Shown: piece by piece, positions 1 through 11,380 of the stretch | How the letters are laid out: each line of letters starts with the position of its first letter | Numbering within the stretch: position 1 is the first letter of the stretch | Position numbers and translations under genes: made by a program | NCBI GenBank assembly: GCA_024036415.1 | Contig: JAMWET010002871.1 | Coordinates: forward strand, 569,001 to 633,000 | Reading direction: 5' to 3' | Source of the DNA: Prochilodus magdalenae | Lineage: Eukaryota > Chordata > Actinopteri > Characiformes > Prochilodontidae | DNA length: 64,000 nt | Notes under the pieces: generated by a model | The model's database searches: none | What the model was told of the DNA's origin: nothing | Seen by the model: only the letters and a program-made list of their open reading frames with translations

Positions 1-888
1 TAATGCTATACCATATGCTGAGAAAAGGCAGAGCAACCAGGAGATGGACTATATTGTACCTTAGGGGCACTGCGGCCTTTCAGAGAACTTCTATACGATG
101 CAGCAGTTGTGGGATTCTGAGGTTGAGGAACTCCCATGACACGGATCAACATCTGCTGATGCCTGTCAGCCTTTGAGGTTGCTGGGAGGAGGATAAAACC
201 AGGTCAGACTGAAGGTGAGAGCAACTGAGCAAAGTCATTACGTACTACAATGTTTCACTCTGCCCTAGAGGCAGTGCTGCCTTCAGGTCACTTGCTAGAG
301 AGTCAGGTTGTGATGGGTACTGGCCCGACTCCAGGTGCTCTTGCATTACACAGTTGAGGTGACCCAGATCAACATCTGCTGATGGCTGTCAGCCAGTACA
401 TCGTCTTTAGCAGAGAGTCTTCCATGGTAGAAACCTATGGGCAGAAGCCACCACACCCTGCCTTGAGGGCACTTGCCTGGGCATTCAGTCGCAGCATGAT
501 GGCTGGTGGGACTGAGTTCAGCATTGACTGAACAACAGCTTGGCAAACAGTGAATCTAAATGACATATTATTTCTTCCTGCCTCAAAGTAGCGGTTGCAC
601 AACTTTAGATAAAAGTAGACTCATAGCCAACGACGTCATGAATAAAACCACTGGAGAAGGGAAGGCTTTTTGACTTTTTTGACCAATTCCTGAATTCCAC
701 TGCTAGCACTCAGGGAATCAGAGACATGGACCCTGGAATCACTAGGCCTATTGTTGTGAGAGTCATAATCACATGGCCAGTGACTTCTCTATGCAGTCAC
801 GTAGCTAGACAAGCCTTACAATAAATATGTCTTGGCTAAGAATTAAGATATGCTTGTACAAACGGGATGCTAACACCATAAACTGCCG
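1..888. other. Non-coding; one dispersed direct-repeat pair
   Basis: No exon, RNA gene or recognisable transposon is visible. A 28-base motif containing ATCTGCTGATG and CTGTCAGCC occurs at 144-171 and again at 367-394, 223 bases apart in the same orientation, with loosely similar flanks. This suggests an old degenerate duplication. The rest looks like ordinary intergenic or intronic sequence. Confidence 0.5.
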
Positions 889-1445
889 GAGACCAACTCA
901 AACAGGCTTGCCTATGTGGCTTCTCAGATTGTAGGACATATTGATTGAAGGAATCGAACAACTGGAATAAAGCTTGGTGGGTAGATTTGACATTGTGAGA
1001 CATATGGATGATTCAAGTTTCACACTCGGCCGGGCAGGCAATGTAAACAAGGACGACCTTAACGCTGTACCTGACTGGCCCAACAGCCATGGTGGCGGAC
1101 ATTTGATGAGCAGTGATGCCCTCCAAGAGTCATCTTGCTCTATGATGCATAGACCAAAATATACGACCTAAAATCAGTCAAAGAAATAAAGAAAGAAGGA
1201 AAGGAAGACAGAAAGTTTTTACAGAACTCAGGGAAGCCAAGAGCAACGCTAGCAAGGGAAAACTCCCCCTGAGCAAGAAGAAGGAACCTTAAGAGGAACC
1301 AAGACACAAGATGCGAATCAAGGGTGACAGTGGCAAGGAAAAACGCCCTTAGAGCAGAAGGAAGGAACCTTCAAATAAACCAAGACTCATCAATAGGTCC
1401 TACAGTCTGAGAGACCACATAGCCAAGTCTGTTTGAGTTGGTCTG
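889..1445. mobile_element. Element bounded by ~47-bp inverted repeats
   Basis: Bases 890-936 and 1398-1444 are imperfect reverse complements over about 47 bases. The outer ends read AGACCAACTCAAACAG on the left and its complement on the right, with about six mismatches. The 555-bp span has no coding capacity. That structure suits a non-autonomous DNA transposon or a foldback remnant. I could not define a target-site duplication, so transposition is inferred from the paired ends alone. Confidence 0.45.
1236..1390 (+). repeat. Dispersed teleost repeat, two degenerate cores
   Basis: Two successive copies of a motif of the type GCAAGGAAAAAC followed by AGGAACCTT and an ACCAAGAC tail are present, with the second about 85 bases after the first. 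The same motif family recurs at 40370-40480. In fish genomes this GTGGCAAGGAAAAACTCCC sequence is a very common dispersed repeat of uncertain class. It lies inside the inverted-repeat-bounded segment. Confidence 0.5.
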
Positions 1446-1573
1446 AGGGAAGTGATGATGTTAGTGTGCAGATTGCATTTTACAAGCTTGCCGTTCTGTT
1501 TTGATGTTATGTTTTTCATCCTCCTCTGGTCCATACCAGATAGCAAGAAAACCACAACAATAAAGTAAAATTA

Positions 1574-2369
1574 AGGACTGAAAGTAAAGGATTGAAAGTA
1601 AAGATTTGAAAGTAAAGGGTTGAAAGTGAAGATTTGAAAGTAAAGGTTTGAAAGTAAAGGATTGAAAGTGAAGGATTGAAAGTGAAGGCTTGAAAGTAAA
1701 GGATTGAAAGTAAAGGATTGAAAGTGAAGGCTTGAAAGTAAAGGATTGAAAGTAAAGGATTGAAAGTAAAGGATTGAAAGTAAAGGGTTGAAAGTGAAGG
1801 ATTGAAAGTAAAGGATTGAAAGTAAAGGATTGAAAGTGAAGGATTGAAAGTAAAGGATTGAAAGTAAAGGATTGAAAGTAAAGGATTGAAAGTAAAGGGT
1901 TGAAAGTGAAGGCTTGAAAGTAAAGGATTGAAAGTAAAGGATTGAAAGTAAAGGGTTGAAAGTGAAGGATTGAAAGTAAAGGATTGAAAGTAAAGGATTG
2001 AAAGTAAAGGATTGAAAGTAAAGGATTGAAAGTGAAGGCTTGAAAGTAAAGGATTGAAAGTGAAGGATTGAAAGTGAAGGACTGAAAGTAAAGGATGGAA
2101 AGTGAAGGATTGAAAGTAAAGGATTGAAAGTAAAGGATTGAAAGTGAAGGCTTGAAAGTAAAGGATTGAAAGTAAAGGATTGAAAGTAAAGGATTGAAAG
2201 TGAAGGATTGAAAGTAAAGGATTGAAAGTAAAGGATTGAAAGTAAAGGGTTGAAAGTGAAGGATTGAAAGTAAAGGATTGAAAGTAAAGGATTGAAAGTG
2301 AAGGATTGAAAGTAAAGGATTGAAAGTAAAGGATTGAAAGTAAAGGATTGAAAGTAAAGGATTGAAAGT
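1574..2369. repeat. 14-bp minisatellite, ~57 units
   Basis: A nearly perfect tandem array of the 14-base unit GATTGAAAGTAAAG. Variants carry GTGAAG, GGTTG or CTTG substitutions in a mosaic order. Because 14 is not a multiple of 3, any frame open across three units stays open for the whole array. That produces a spurious minus-strand frame of 294 codons repeating every 14 residues. It is not a gene. Confidence 0.95.
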
Positions 2370-2968
<599 letters not shown>

Positions 2969-5203
2969 TTAAGCCAGAATACTAAATATTACTTGATTAC
3001 AAATACAGCCAGGGCTTTTTTAGTGAATCTGTGTTTTATGCCCAGAAATGTACTATTTCAAATTCAAATAACTCAATTATAACTCCATTATACAACTTCC
3101 TTATTATTTTGCAGTTTGAAAAACGGAAATGATATAAATAACACAGAACTGTAAAACCACTTAAGTGTTCAGTATTGCCTATTTTCCCAGTCATATTATC
3201 TAATAGAGTCCCTACCAATGATATTGTCTTTGATCAAGTCCTTCTACAACAGTATGGACAAATTAGGCCTATAGTCTGGAGACGTTCCTTTTCCATATCA
3301 AATGTACCATCTACTGGTAAGGCGTGCAGGTGTGCTTTTCAGAAGTAATGATCGCCCATCTCTCGTCTTCCGAGGGAAAGGTCCGTTCGTGTAAATGAAA
3401 GTTTTTCTGCTAACCTTTTCTTTTCCATTCAAACGTCTGCCACTTTACACAACCCAGAAGATGAAAAAGGCCAGTTCGGAGAGTCCCCCTGCCTACTTCT
3501 TCACACTTCACTCCACAAGCGTCGGAACGAGAGGGATAAGGCCGGATCCAGCAGGTGAGACCATCACCTCGCCGTCGGAAAGCAGCGGTCACATTTAATC
3601 AAAGAGATTAGAGTCTAGGTGGACTTAATTACACTGTTCAGAGCGAGTGGACAGGACAGCAATAGCTCTCACCAATTTCAGAGAATTGCCTATAATTCAC
3701 TCTCCCTCAGGCTGTTCGTGCACGCTCTTCACGCGCTCCTCCCGAGCCTGCCTGGCGTTCTAATGTAAGAACCCGTAATTAAGACAGCGTGGCAGGCCAC
3801 CGCAAATGTCTTGTTCGTGACTGAATTCCTCCAGAACGCATGACTGCGGGTTTGCTTTGCTATATCCGGCGCATCAATTAAAAGCGATTGTGCTAATCAT
3901 CTCCGTTCGCTCCCAGCCTCGGCCGCTGCCCAGGAGCTTTCGGGCGAGAGGAGCGAAAACAAGCCAGGCTCCGGCACGCGCCCAGAGCCGGCGTGATTCG
4001 CTCGTTTAAGAAATTAAATGAAAGTAAAGAAATCTGTTCGGCTGGAAGTTAGCTAATTTACTTAATACATGCGCCGCACTTTCGTTTCCGAGCGTGGAGG
4101 AGGAGGGGTGGGGGCGTACGGAGGAAACTCATGCCCGAAAACCTGAACAAATGAATTCAAATTAAGCGGTTGAGGAAGCGAAATGTGGAATGTCTAATTA
4201 GCAGATAAGATCTTGGACAACATTCGATTAGAAACAGCGTTTAATATTCATTACTCTGTTTGTGAGGGATACACTCTGCCAAACGTCTCTCTCCAAAGGG
4301 GCTCTTCTTGTTTTTCTTCCCCCCCGTCCCCCCCAACCCCTTATTCCCTGGCAATTAGACTCCGCACTGAACACGGAGACGCTCTCAGGTATGACACATC
4401 ACGGAAGATCTCAGAGAAAAGGAAAACTGGAAAACCATTGATAACGTTTCAAAGACGCTGAAAGGGAACACATGCGGCGTGCTGAGACGGGCGAGGTGGG
4501 TGTCTGCAAGTCTTGGCGGAAGGGGTCGGAATAAAGACGAGGGACGTGGAGGAATTCCACCCGCGATGGAGGCCTGAGCCGGGCCTAATTCGTGCGAACG
4601 CGCTGTCAGGATCGATTTCTCTCCGAGCAGATGCGTCTTCATCATCTCCTCGTCTCAAGATCATCTGCCCGAGAGAGGGCCTGCCTTGCGCAAACAGTAG
4701 CCCCCTGGACACCCTCCGACTGCCCACGGAGGTACGATTGAGAAGTCATTGCGGGCGGGTCATGAGAACTGATAGACTCCCTGGCAGGAATCAATATCGG
4801 ACATTGATATGCTGCGAGGAAGGGCGAAGCGCTCTCTGTCATTCCTCGGGCCGATGAAAGCGTTCCAGATGAAGGAGGAGGCTCACAACAAACAGAGGAA
4901 TCTCGAATGCACGTCAATAAGCTCGCAAAACAGCATGTTTTATGCAAAACGGAATCCAGGGAGATCACAGTGCCCGAGGCTTTCAGCTCTCGCTCTCCGT
5001 GAAATCGCACTGCCAGGAGCGCAGACCTGAAGCTTCCAACCAGTCGGGCCGATTAAGACCGCACTTGTTAGCCAGAAGTCCCAGGATGCTCAACTTGATC
5101 CCGGCAGGTGCCTCTGACTCCGTACTCCCGATCCTGTTAATTAGGTTCACATGTGTGATGGTAAGGTGAAGACGTACACCATCTGCAGGCTGCAATCAAA
5201 TCC
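2969..5203. other. Unique non-coding stretch, candidate regulatory DNA
   Basis: About 2.2 kb with no tandem repeat or transposon that I recognise. From 3590 on the composition is mixed, with scattered CpG and several homeodomain-type TAATTA/ATTAA cores, for example around 3890-4040 and 4140-4250. Low-repeat intronic DNA like this beside a developmental gene often contains conserved non-coding elements. Calling it regulatory is inference, because conservation cannot be seen in one sequence. Confidence 0.35.
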
Positions 5204-5411
5204 TTTACATTTACAGTTATGGCACTTAGCTGACGCTCTTATCCAGAGCCACTTACAAGGTTGAGCAGATTACAGGTAGGCCAGTGTAGTGTTAGGAGTC
5301 TTGCCCAAGGACTCCAGCATAGTCACCCAGACCCGGATTCCAACCCCAGTCTCCCACATGTGGTGGTGGCTCCCTAGCGGGTAGTGGTCCTATCCGCTGA
5401 GCTACACCAAC
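5204..5411 (-). mobile_element. tRNA-derived SINE with L2-type GGATA tail
   Basis: Read on the minus strand, the element starts with a tRNA-like head. The A box TAGCTCAGCGG is at 5394-5404 and the B box GGTTGGAATCC is at 5335-5345, the two parts of a type 2 RNA polymerase III promoter. A body follows, then a 3' tail with the hairpin CGCTCT-GGATA-AGAGC (5234-5250) and a terminal TGTAAATGTAAA. The GGATA-loop hairpin is the signature recognised by L2-clade LINE reverse transcriptase (eel UnaL2). This SINE was therefore probably mobilised by an L2-like partner. Here the last pair of the hairpin is mutated. Related copies lie near 11173 and 28144. Confidence 0.85.
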
Positions 5412-5726
5412 CACATCTAGGACTGCAGTTCTGTCTGTGTTTTGGCATTGAAACATTTTGGGATGTTGAATGCAACTGAAGCTGGCTGAAATGTCGTTTT
5501 GTGGCCACCCAATTAGAATGAACCCATAATAGCCCACAGTGTCGTATGTGTCACCAGCCTTTTAAAAGTCTGTAAGGTTCGTTATGCAGCTTTATCCTCC
5601 ACCTGAACACATAGAGTCCCTGAGTGACCTATACCCAACCTCCTGGATGTAGGCACATGACAGTTGGTGAACATATGACCTCATTTAGAAAATGGCGATG
5701 TGCTTGGTTAGTGCAGTTAGAGACTA
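5412..5726. other. Non-coding spacer
   Basis: About 315 bases between a SINE and a minisatellite. No feature was recognised in it. Confidence 0.35.
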
Positions 5727-6419
5727 TATATATACCCATATTCTATATAACATACACCCATATCTATATTACTTATACACATATTCTATATTACATATAC
5801 CCATATTCTATATTACACATACCCATATTCTATAGTACATATACCCATATCCTATATTACATATACCCATATTCTATATAACATATACCAATATTCTATT
5901 ACATATACCCATATTCTATATTACATATACCCATATCCTATATTATACACACCCTTATTCTATATTACACATACCCCTATTCTATATTACATATACCCAT
6001 ATCCTATATTATACACACCCTTATTCTATATTACACATACCCCTATTCTATATAACATATACCCATATCCTATATTACATATACCCATATTCTATATTAT
6101 ACACACCCTTATTCTATATAACATATACCCCTATTCTATATAACATATACCCATATCCTATATTACATATACCCCTATTCTATATTACATATACCCATAT
6201 CCTATATTACATATACCCATATTCTATATTATACACACCCTTATTCTATATAACATATACCCCTATTCTATATAACATATACCCATATCCTATATTACAT
6301 ATACCCATATTCTATATTATACACACCCTTATTCTATATAACATATACCCCTATTCTATATAACATATACCCATATCCTATATTACATATACCCATATTC
6401 TATATTACATATACCCATT
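5727..6419. repeat. 22-bp AT-rich minisatellite with unit variants
   Basis: Tandem units of about 22 bases built on ACATATACCCATATTCTAT, roughly 31 copies. Four variants (CCATATT, CCATATC, CCCTATT and ATACACACCCTTATT) recur in ordered blocks. The ATACACACCC variant appears at intervals of about 66, 88 and 132 bases, which are multiples of the unit. Expansion therefore copied groups of units. There is no coding potential. Confidence 0.93.
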
Positions 6420-6667
6420 CTGACGCCATTTCTAGAACACCATGACGGAATACCAGTTATGAAATTGTTGTTGTTGTGACATAGCCTACCAGTATTATGG
6501 CTCTGTAATGCTTACAGAAGATGTCATGTGACCTCTTTGTCACAATAAGACTGATCTATGATTTTATAACTGACCCTTCATTATTTTCTTCTAAGAGGAA
6601 ACAGCTCTGGGCTCTTATGGGTGAAGATCCATTTGACATTCGTGCTTAACCCACCCATGAAGTGCAA

Positions 6668-6785
6668 CGCCCACATATACACTAGGGGGCAGTGAGCACA
6701 CTTGCCTAGAGTGGTGGGCAGTCCCGTCTACAGGGCCTAGGGAGCAATTGGAGGTTAGGGTGCCTTGCTCAAGGGCAACATTCCG
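6668..6785 (+). repeat. Dispersed teleost repeat (CACTAGGGGGCAGTGAG type)
   Basis: Contains ACACTAGGGGGCAGTGAGCA, then GGTGGGCAG, GGGAGCAATTGG and GCCTTGCTCAAGGGCA, in the order of a very common fish dispersed repeat. A shorter copy lies at 57371-57460. A tandemly amplified, opposite-strand version lies at 59704-60500. Its transposon class is not certain to me. Confidence 0.6.
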
Positions 6786-6873
6786 GAGATGGAACGGCAT
6801 CAATATCTCCAAAACCTGTGTGGTTGGTTAGTGCAGAGAAAAATTTGTACAGAGAGAAAAAAGAAAAAAAAAA

Positions 6874-6886
6874 CATATATATATAT

Positions 6887-6924
<38 letters not shown>
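6874..6924. repeat. Microsatellite (AT)n(TAGA)n
   Basis: A short AT run (6874-6888) leads directly into TAGA/GATA units up to 6924. A poly-A-rich stretch immediately precedes it. Confidence 0.95.
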
Positions 6925-6926
<2 letters not shown>

Positions 6927-8164
6927 CCAAAGTAGCCTAGCAGCTGGTATCTCCCACTCAGTGTGTTCCCCTCCATTAAATCTCAGTACGTGACGGTAGG
7001 CATGATGCAATGGGTTGCCACAATGCATATCAACACTGGATAAACTTTCACTAGGCTCATTCAGAATGAGCGAGCACAGTGAGGGTGTGCATCAGTGGTC
7101 TGATGTGTCAGTTATGTGCTGATTAAGGCATGCTTTGTTGTGTGTGATGCTAATCGGTGGGCTATAAGCTTCCTTGCCATGTTAGCTACTAGCCTCAGAG
7201 CTCCAATACAAAGCACCAGAAGACCCCTTCGGTAAACTGACTGCAGCGGGCGCGTAGGGGAAATTGTGCAAATTCGATTTTTTGTCCGCGCTATCGCTGT
7301 AAGAGAGAGAGCTCCTTAGTGAGTCATATGGCACACCCAGGCTGTAGAGAAAGCCCAGCAGAACCATAATAAGGCTCTTAAGCATCATGTCTCCATGAAT
7401 ATGTTTGGTGTGGGAGCCAGAGAGAAGGAGAGGGGTCGCGATCCGACTTAATGCCAAATATTCCCATTAACTTAATTACTACATAACACTGCCGCTGTAT
7501 TTGTGGAAGGGCGGAATGGAACTGCTTCATTATGGAGCTTTATTTTCTTCCTTTAATAAAATAATGACATCTCCTGCACTCCTTCGCTGCTGAAGATACA
7601 CTTTATCATGAGGGGAGGCACATAAAGCTTCAGATACACATGCGCTAGTGAATTAAATAGCTGGCTCCTGCTCCATAATAAAACGTAAGAGAAAGAATCA
7701 TGGACTCCATGCGGACTGACTGCAGCGGGGAAGAGCATCGCACTCTATTCGGTTCGATCAGCCGATTTAACCCAACTGTAAACATGGTATAACCATGCCT
7801 GCTCGTCTCAAGTGGTGGCACATTAGCCCACAGGGAAAGAGTTGCTAGTATTAAGACTAGAGCTGTGTCTGAAACTGTGCCACTATATAGCCCCCTATAG
7901 TCCCACCATATATCCCAATCTGCTACTGTGTACCTCACACTGTCAATACTGCTCCTCCTACTAGTTATGTTCAGACTTACTGGTGTTAACTGGTAATACC
8001 ACATCCGTGTGGTTTCTTTAACATTGTAGGGGGATTCCCAGTGACGTGTTTGCATAATGCATGCTGGGTACCGCAGTGACACTGTATTGTATCTTCACTC
8101 ACCCAACCAAATCATTGAACTCAAGCTCCAACTCTCAGGAGTTCAGTGAATTGTGCAATCACTA
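6925..8164. other. Unique non-coding stretch with one duplicated segment
   Basis: Mostly unique sequence. Bases 7106-7215 are duplicated almost exactly at 8444-8552. The part from about 7220 to 7740 has a mixed composition and no repeats, so it is a plausible site for conserved regulatory sequence. No splice-bounded reading frame is convincing. Confidence 0.35.
7106..7215 (+). repeat. Direct duplication, copy 1
   Basis: A 110-base segment running from TGTCAGTTATGTGCTGATTA to CAATACAAAGCA. It matches 8444-8552 in the same orientation with only a few substitutions and a one-base indel. The two copies are 1.34 kb apart and the second abuts the TAGA array. Confidence 0.92.
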
Positions 8165-8206
<42 letters not shown>

Positions 8207-8235
8207 GGATAGATGGATAGAAAGATGGATAGATG

Positions 8236-8318
<83 letters not shown>

Positions 8319-8367
8319 GAATAGGTGGATAGAAAGATGGATAGATAGATGGATAGATGGATAGATG

Positions 8368-8416
<49 letters not shown>

Positions 8417-8443
8417 TAAGATGGATAGATAAATAGATAGATA
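8165..8443. repeat. Long (TAGA)n microsatellite with TGGA interruptions
   Basis: About 280 bases of TAGA repeats interrupted by TGGA, AAGA and TGAA units in a mosaic. The longest pure runs lie in the middle. It is flanked on its right by the second copy of a local duplication. Confidence 0.96.
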
Positions 8444-8552
8444 TGTCAGTTATGTGCTGATTAAGGCATGCTTTGTTGTGTGTGATGCTAATCGGTGGGC
8501 TATAAGCTTCCTGCCATGTTAGCTGTTAGCCTCAGAGTTCCAATACAAAGCA
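8444..8552 (+). repeat. Direct duplication, copy 2
   Basis: Near-identical to 7106-7215. A short following motif (AAATCATTGAATTCAAGCTCC at 8567 on) also repeats a sequence just left of the microsatellite (about 8108-8131). The TAGA array therefore sits between two blocks of duplicated DNA. Confidence 0.9.
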
Positions 8553-8604
8553 ACCCATCACCCATCCAAATCATTGAATTCAAGCTCCAATGACTTCCAT
8601 GGCC

Positions 8605-9285
8605 ACAGGTATATAAAACGAAGCACCTAGGCATGCAGACTTCTCCGATTAGTGAACGAATGGGTCTCTCTCCGGAGTTCAGTGAATACCAGCAAATTCC
8701 AGACCTCCAAACTTCATGTGGCCTTCAGACTAGCTCAGGAACATGTTTCTCCATCTGGCAATCCAATGGACGAGCCTGGGTTTGGTGGTTGCCAGGAGAA
8801 CGGTACTTTTCTGACTGCATTGTGCCAAATGTAAAGTTTGGTGGAGTGGGGCTCGGCCCTTTAGCTCCAGTGATAGGAACTCTTTATGCTTCAGCAGACC
8901 AGGAGACTCTGGACAATCTCATGCTCCCAACGTGTGGGGACAGTTTGGGGACGGCCCCTTCCTGTTCCAACATGACTGGACACCAGTGCACAAAGCAAGC
9001 TCCATAAAGACACAGATGAGCGAGTTTGGTGTGGAAGAACTGGACTGGCCTGCACCTCAACCTGACTGAACACCTTTGGGATGAATTAGAGGGGAGACTG
9101 CGAGCCAGGACCTCACAAATGACCTCACAAATGACCTCACAAATGACCTCACTCTTCTGGAAGAATGGGCGTAAATTCCCATGAACACATTCCTAAACCT
9201 TGTGGAGCGCCTTCCCAGTAGAGTTGGAGGTGTTATAGCTGCAAGGGTGGGCCGACGTCATGTTAAACCCTACAGATGAGGGACT
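8605..9285 (+). pseudogene. Tc1/mariner transposon remnant, transposase in pieces
   Basis: Forward-strand fragments encode recognisable Tc1-type transposase segments. These are [20 protein letters not shown] (about 8748), a [12 protein letters not shown] second catalytic Asp motif (about 8953) and a PDLTEHLWDELE segment equivalent to the DDE glutamate region (about 9060). The end resembles the usual GGPT-Y carboxyl terminus. Compared with what I know of this fish family, most of the helix-turn-helix region is missing. A frameshift lies near 8930, and stops follow. A 12-base GACCTCACAAAT unit is expanded to three copies near 9112-9150. It cannot encode an active enzyme. Confidence 0.82.
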
Positions 9286-10132
9286 GGAACATGGAATGCT
9301 AGCTCAGGGCCTGAACATCTTGAAAGAAGATCTGAACTGTGGTGCACACGTAAAAGATTTCCGGGTTAAAAATGCAAGCTGATGCCGTCACATCTCGAAA
9401 TCATCTCATCTGTGGAACACGGACACTCAAAGGTTCATCCTCTGCGTAGAGGAAGTCAGTCAGGACCTCCCGCACACTAGGCCGTGTTGTCATTAGAAAG
9501 CCAAAGTGCCGGCTCTTCCCTCTGGCTGGCCCAGAAAGCGTTCGAGATAATGGGATTTTTTCCGGACCCTTCAGGAAAACAAGTGCAAGCTGCAAAACTT
9601 TTGCTTCGAGTTTGGAGATGAGTTTCCATCTCCATCTCCAGGGGAGTGTGTTGCCATTGGCAGCGCTGCTGACAAAACAGCTTGGAAGCTGGAAGGGATC
9701 CACGCGGACACTTCGGGAAACGCTACACCAACAGACATCCATTTGCCCTTCATCTACGGGCCAAACATGGGCCCAGACATCCTCCATACTGGGACCAAAA
9801 GAACACGGTGCTCATGTCATGGTGCTCTTGCTGAGACCACAGCAGGTAGCAGGCAGCATTTGTGATAATGGAAAATGCATGTACCGCATCTCTATTATTG
9901 ATGCTTATTATAACAAAAGCATGGCAGGGTTTTACGTCTATCATGTCTCACTCATAGCTCATCGGAGCAGGCATTTAGAAATGATGCTGAATGTACGGAT
10001 CTTAAATTTTCATATTTCACCATATTGGGGAAGAAAAACTCGAATAAACATGTGGAAAAGTGGGAACGCAGACTTATATTTCCAAACCTATTTCATCTAA
10101 AGGGTTTATGGCCTTTTAAAGGTTTGAATATA
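9286..10132. other. Unique non-coding stretch
   Basis: About 850 bases without recognised repeats. An open frame of 162 codons exists on the plus strand (9612-10100) and a 128-codon frame on the minus strand. Neither shows a domain, signal peptide or bounded splice sites, so I treat both as chance. Confidence 0.35.
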
Positions 10133-10668
10133 CAGGGGTTGGACAATGAAACTGAAACACCTGTCATTTTAGTGTGGGAGGTCTCATGGCTAAATTGGAC
10201 CAGCCTGGTGGCCAATCTTCATTAACTGCACATTGCACCAGTAAGAGCAGAGTGTGAAGGTGCAGTTAGCAGGTAAGAGCACAGTTCTGCTCAAAATACT
10301 GCAATGCACACAGCATCATGGGTGACATACCAGAGTTCAAAAGAGGACAAACTGTTGGTGCACGTCTTGCTGGCGCATCTGTGACCAAGACAGCAAGTCT
10401 TTGTGATGTATCAAGAGCCACGGTATCCAGGGTAATGTCAGCATACCACCAAGAAGGACGAACCTCCACCAGCATCACGTAGTGACCTGGCCACTATCCT
10501 GCAAGAAGAATGGCTTAAACTCCCTCTGACCACTGTGCAGGACGCAGTATATGTCATTCCCAAGACCAACTGACACTGTATTGGCCGCAAAAGGAGGCCC
10601 TACACCATACTAATAAATGATTGTGGTCTAAAACCAGGTGTTTCAGTTTCAGTTTTGTCCGACCCCTG
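10133..10668 (+). mobile_element. Non-autonomous Tc1/mariner element, internally deleted
   Basis: A 536-bp element begins CAGGGGTTGGACAATGAAAC and ends with its near-complement TTTTGTCCGACCCCTG. It is flanked by TA on both sides, the target-site duplication of this superfamily. Inside, 10318-10482 encodes the first 54 residues of a Tc1-like transposase with a helix-turn-helix (KTASLCDVSRATVSRVMSAY), then stops. A short stretch matching the later LxxVQDAV region follows directly, so the catalytic core is gone. The copy at 28309-28839 carries the same deletion junction, so this is a fixed deletion derivative mobilised in trans. Confidence 0.9.
10318..10482 (+). pseudogene. Truncated Tc1-type transposase N-terminus
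   Basis: Fifty-four codons from ATG to TAG. The stretch EFKRGQTVGARLAGASVTK is typical of the paired-like DNA-binding region of Tc1 transposases, followed by the recognition-helix-like SRATVSRVMSAY. A full transposase has about 340 residues with a DDE catalytic triad. None of the triad is present here. The fragment might still bind the inverted repeats if expressed, but no promoter or expression can be inferred. Confidence 0.75.
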
Positions 10669-11012
10669 TATGTATATATATATATAATTTAGAACTAGGG
10701 CTGATTTGTTTAGATTGTAAGTAGCCACAGACGTTTGTGTAGTTGGTGTTGATAAATAGTTAAATAGCAAATTTAAATTTGACCCTAAATAAGATCTATA
10801 GCTCTAAAAATGGGCAAAATAAGCCCCTTAGGATTGTATTTACTATAGCCTACTTTCCTATATGAATTCTATTGGGCAAATGAAGCATGTATTTATTGTT
10901 CACTAATCTGTGGTAAGAGCAACAGTGGCTAGATGTTCCACCTAACGCACTAATAAATCATATCGCCGATGTCCAAAGAAAAACAGGTATCTCCAAAATG
11001 GTAACTTTACAG

Positions 11013-11172
11013 CATTTTACATTTATAGCATTTATCCAGAGCCACTTTCAACCGTGCTTAGTGTTCAGTTGGATAATATTCCAGTTAGTAGGAAGTTTAG
11101 AGCCTAAAACTCACCACGAGCTCAGACACTGCCCGAACAGGGGGCCAGTGCTGGTACCTAGAGATGAAACAT
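11013..11172 (-). mobile_element. Fragment with L2/SINE-type 3' tail
   Basis: On the minus strand this ends with AGTGGCTCTGGATAAATGC and then ATAAATGTAAAATG, a degenerate version of the GGATA tail. The remainder resembles no part of the neighbouring SINE closely. It is probably a truncated or older LINE/SINE insertion beside 11173-11380. Confidence 0.5.
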
Positions 11173-11380
11173 TACATTTACATTTCCGGCATTTAGCTGA
11201 CGCTCTTATCCAGAGCGACTTACAAGGTTAATCATATTACAGGTAGGCCAGTGTAGTGTTAGGAGTCTTGCCCAAGGACCCTTATTGGTGTAGCCCAGCA
11301 TAGTCACCCAGACCGGGATTCTAACCCATGTGGTAGTGGCTCCCTGACGGGTAGTGGTGTTATCCGCTGAGCTACACCAA
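11173..11380 (-). mobile_element. tRNA-derived SINE with intact GGATA hairpin
   Basis: Same family as 5204-5411. The A box TAGCTCAGCGG is at 11364-11374 and the B box GGTTAGAATCC at 11316-11326, both on the minus strand. The tail has a perfect CGCTCT-GGATA-AGAGCG hairpin at 11201-11217 and a TGTAAATGTAAT end. It lies inside the MITE, so it inserted later than the MITE. Confidence 0.87.

Noticed and set aside
5335..5404. Genuine tRNA gene
   Set aside because: A and B boxes are present, but there is no cloverleaf, and the L2 tail shows it is a SINE. The same applies at 11316-11374 and 28151-28220.
5727..6419. CRISPR-like array
   Set aside because: Repeats are directly contiguous without unique spacers, in a vertebrate genome.
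9612..10100. 162-codon plus-strand frame
   Set aside because: No domain, compositional or splice evidence. Competing frames exist on the other strand.
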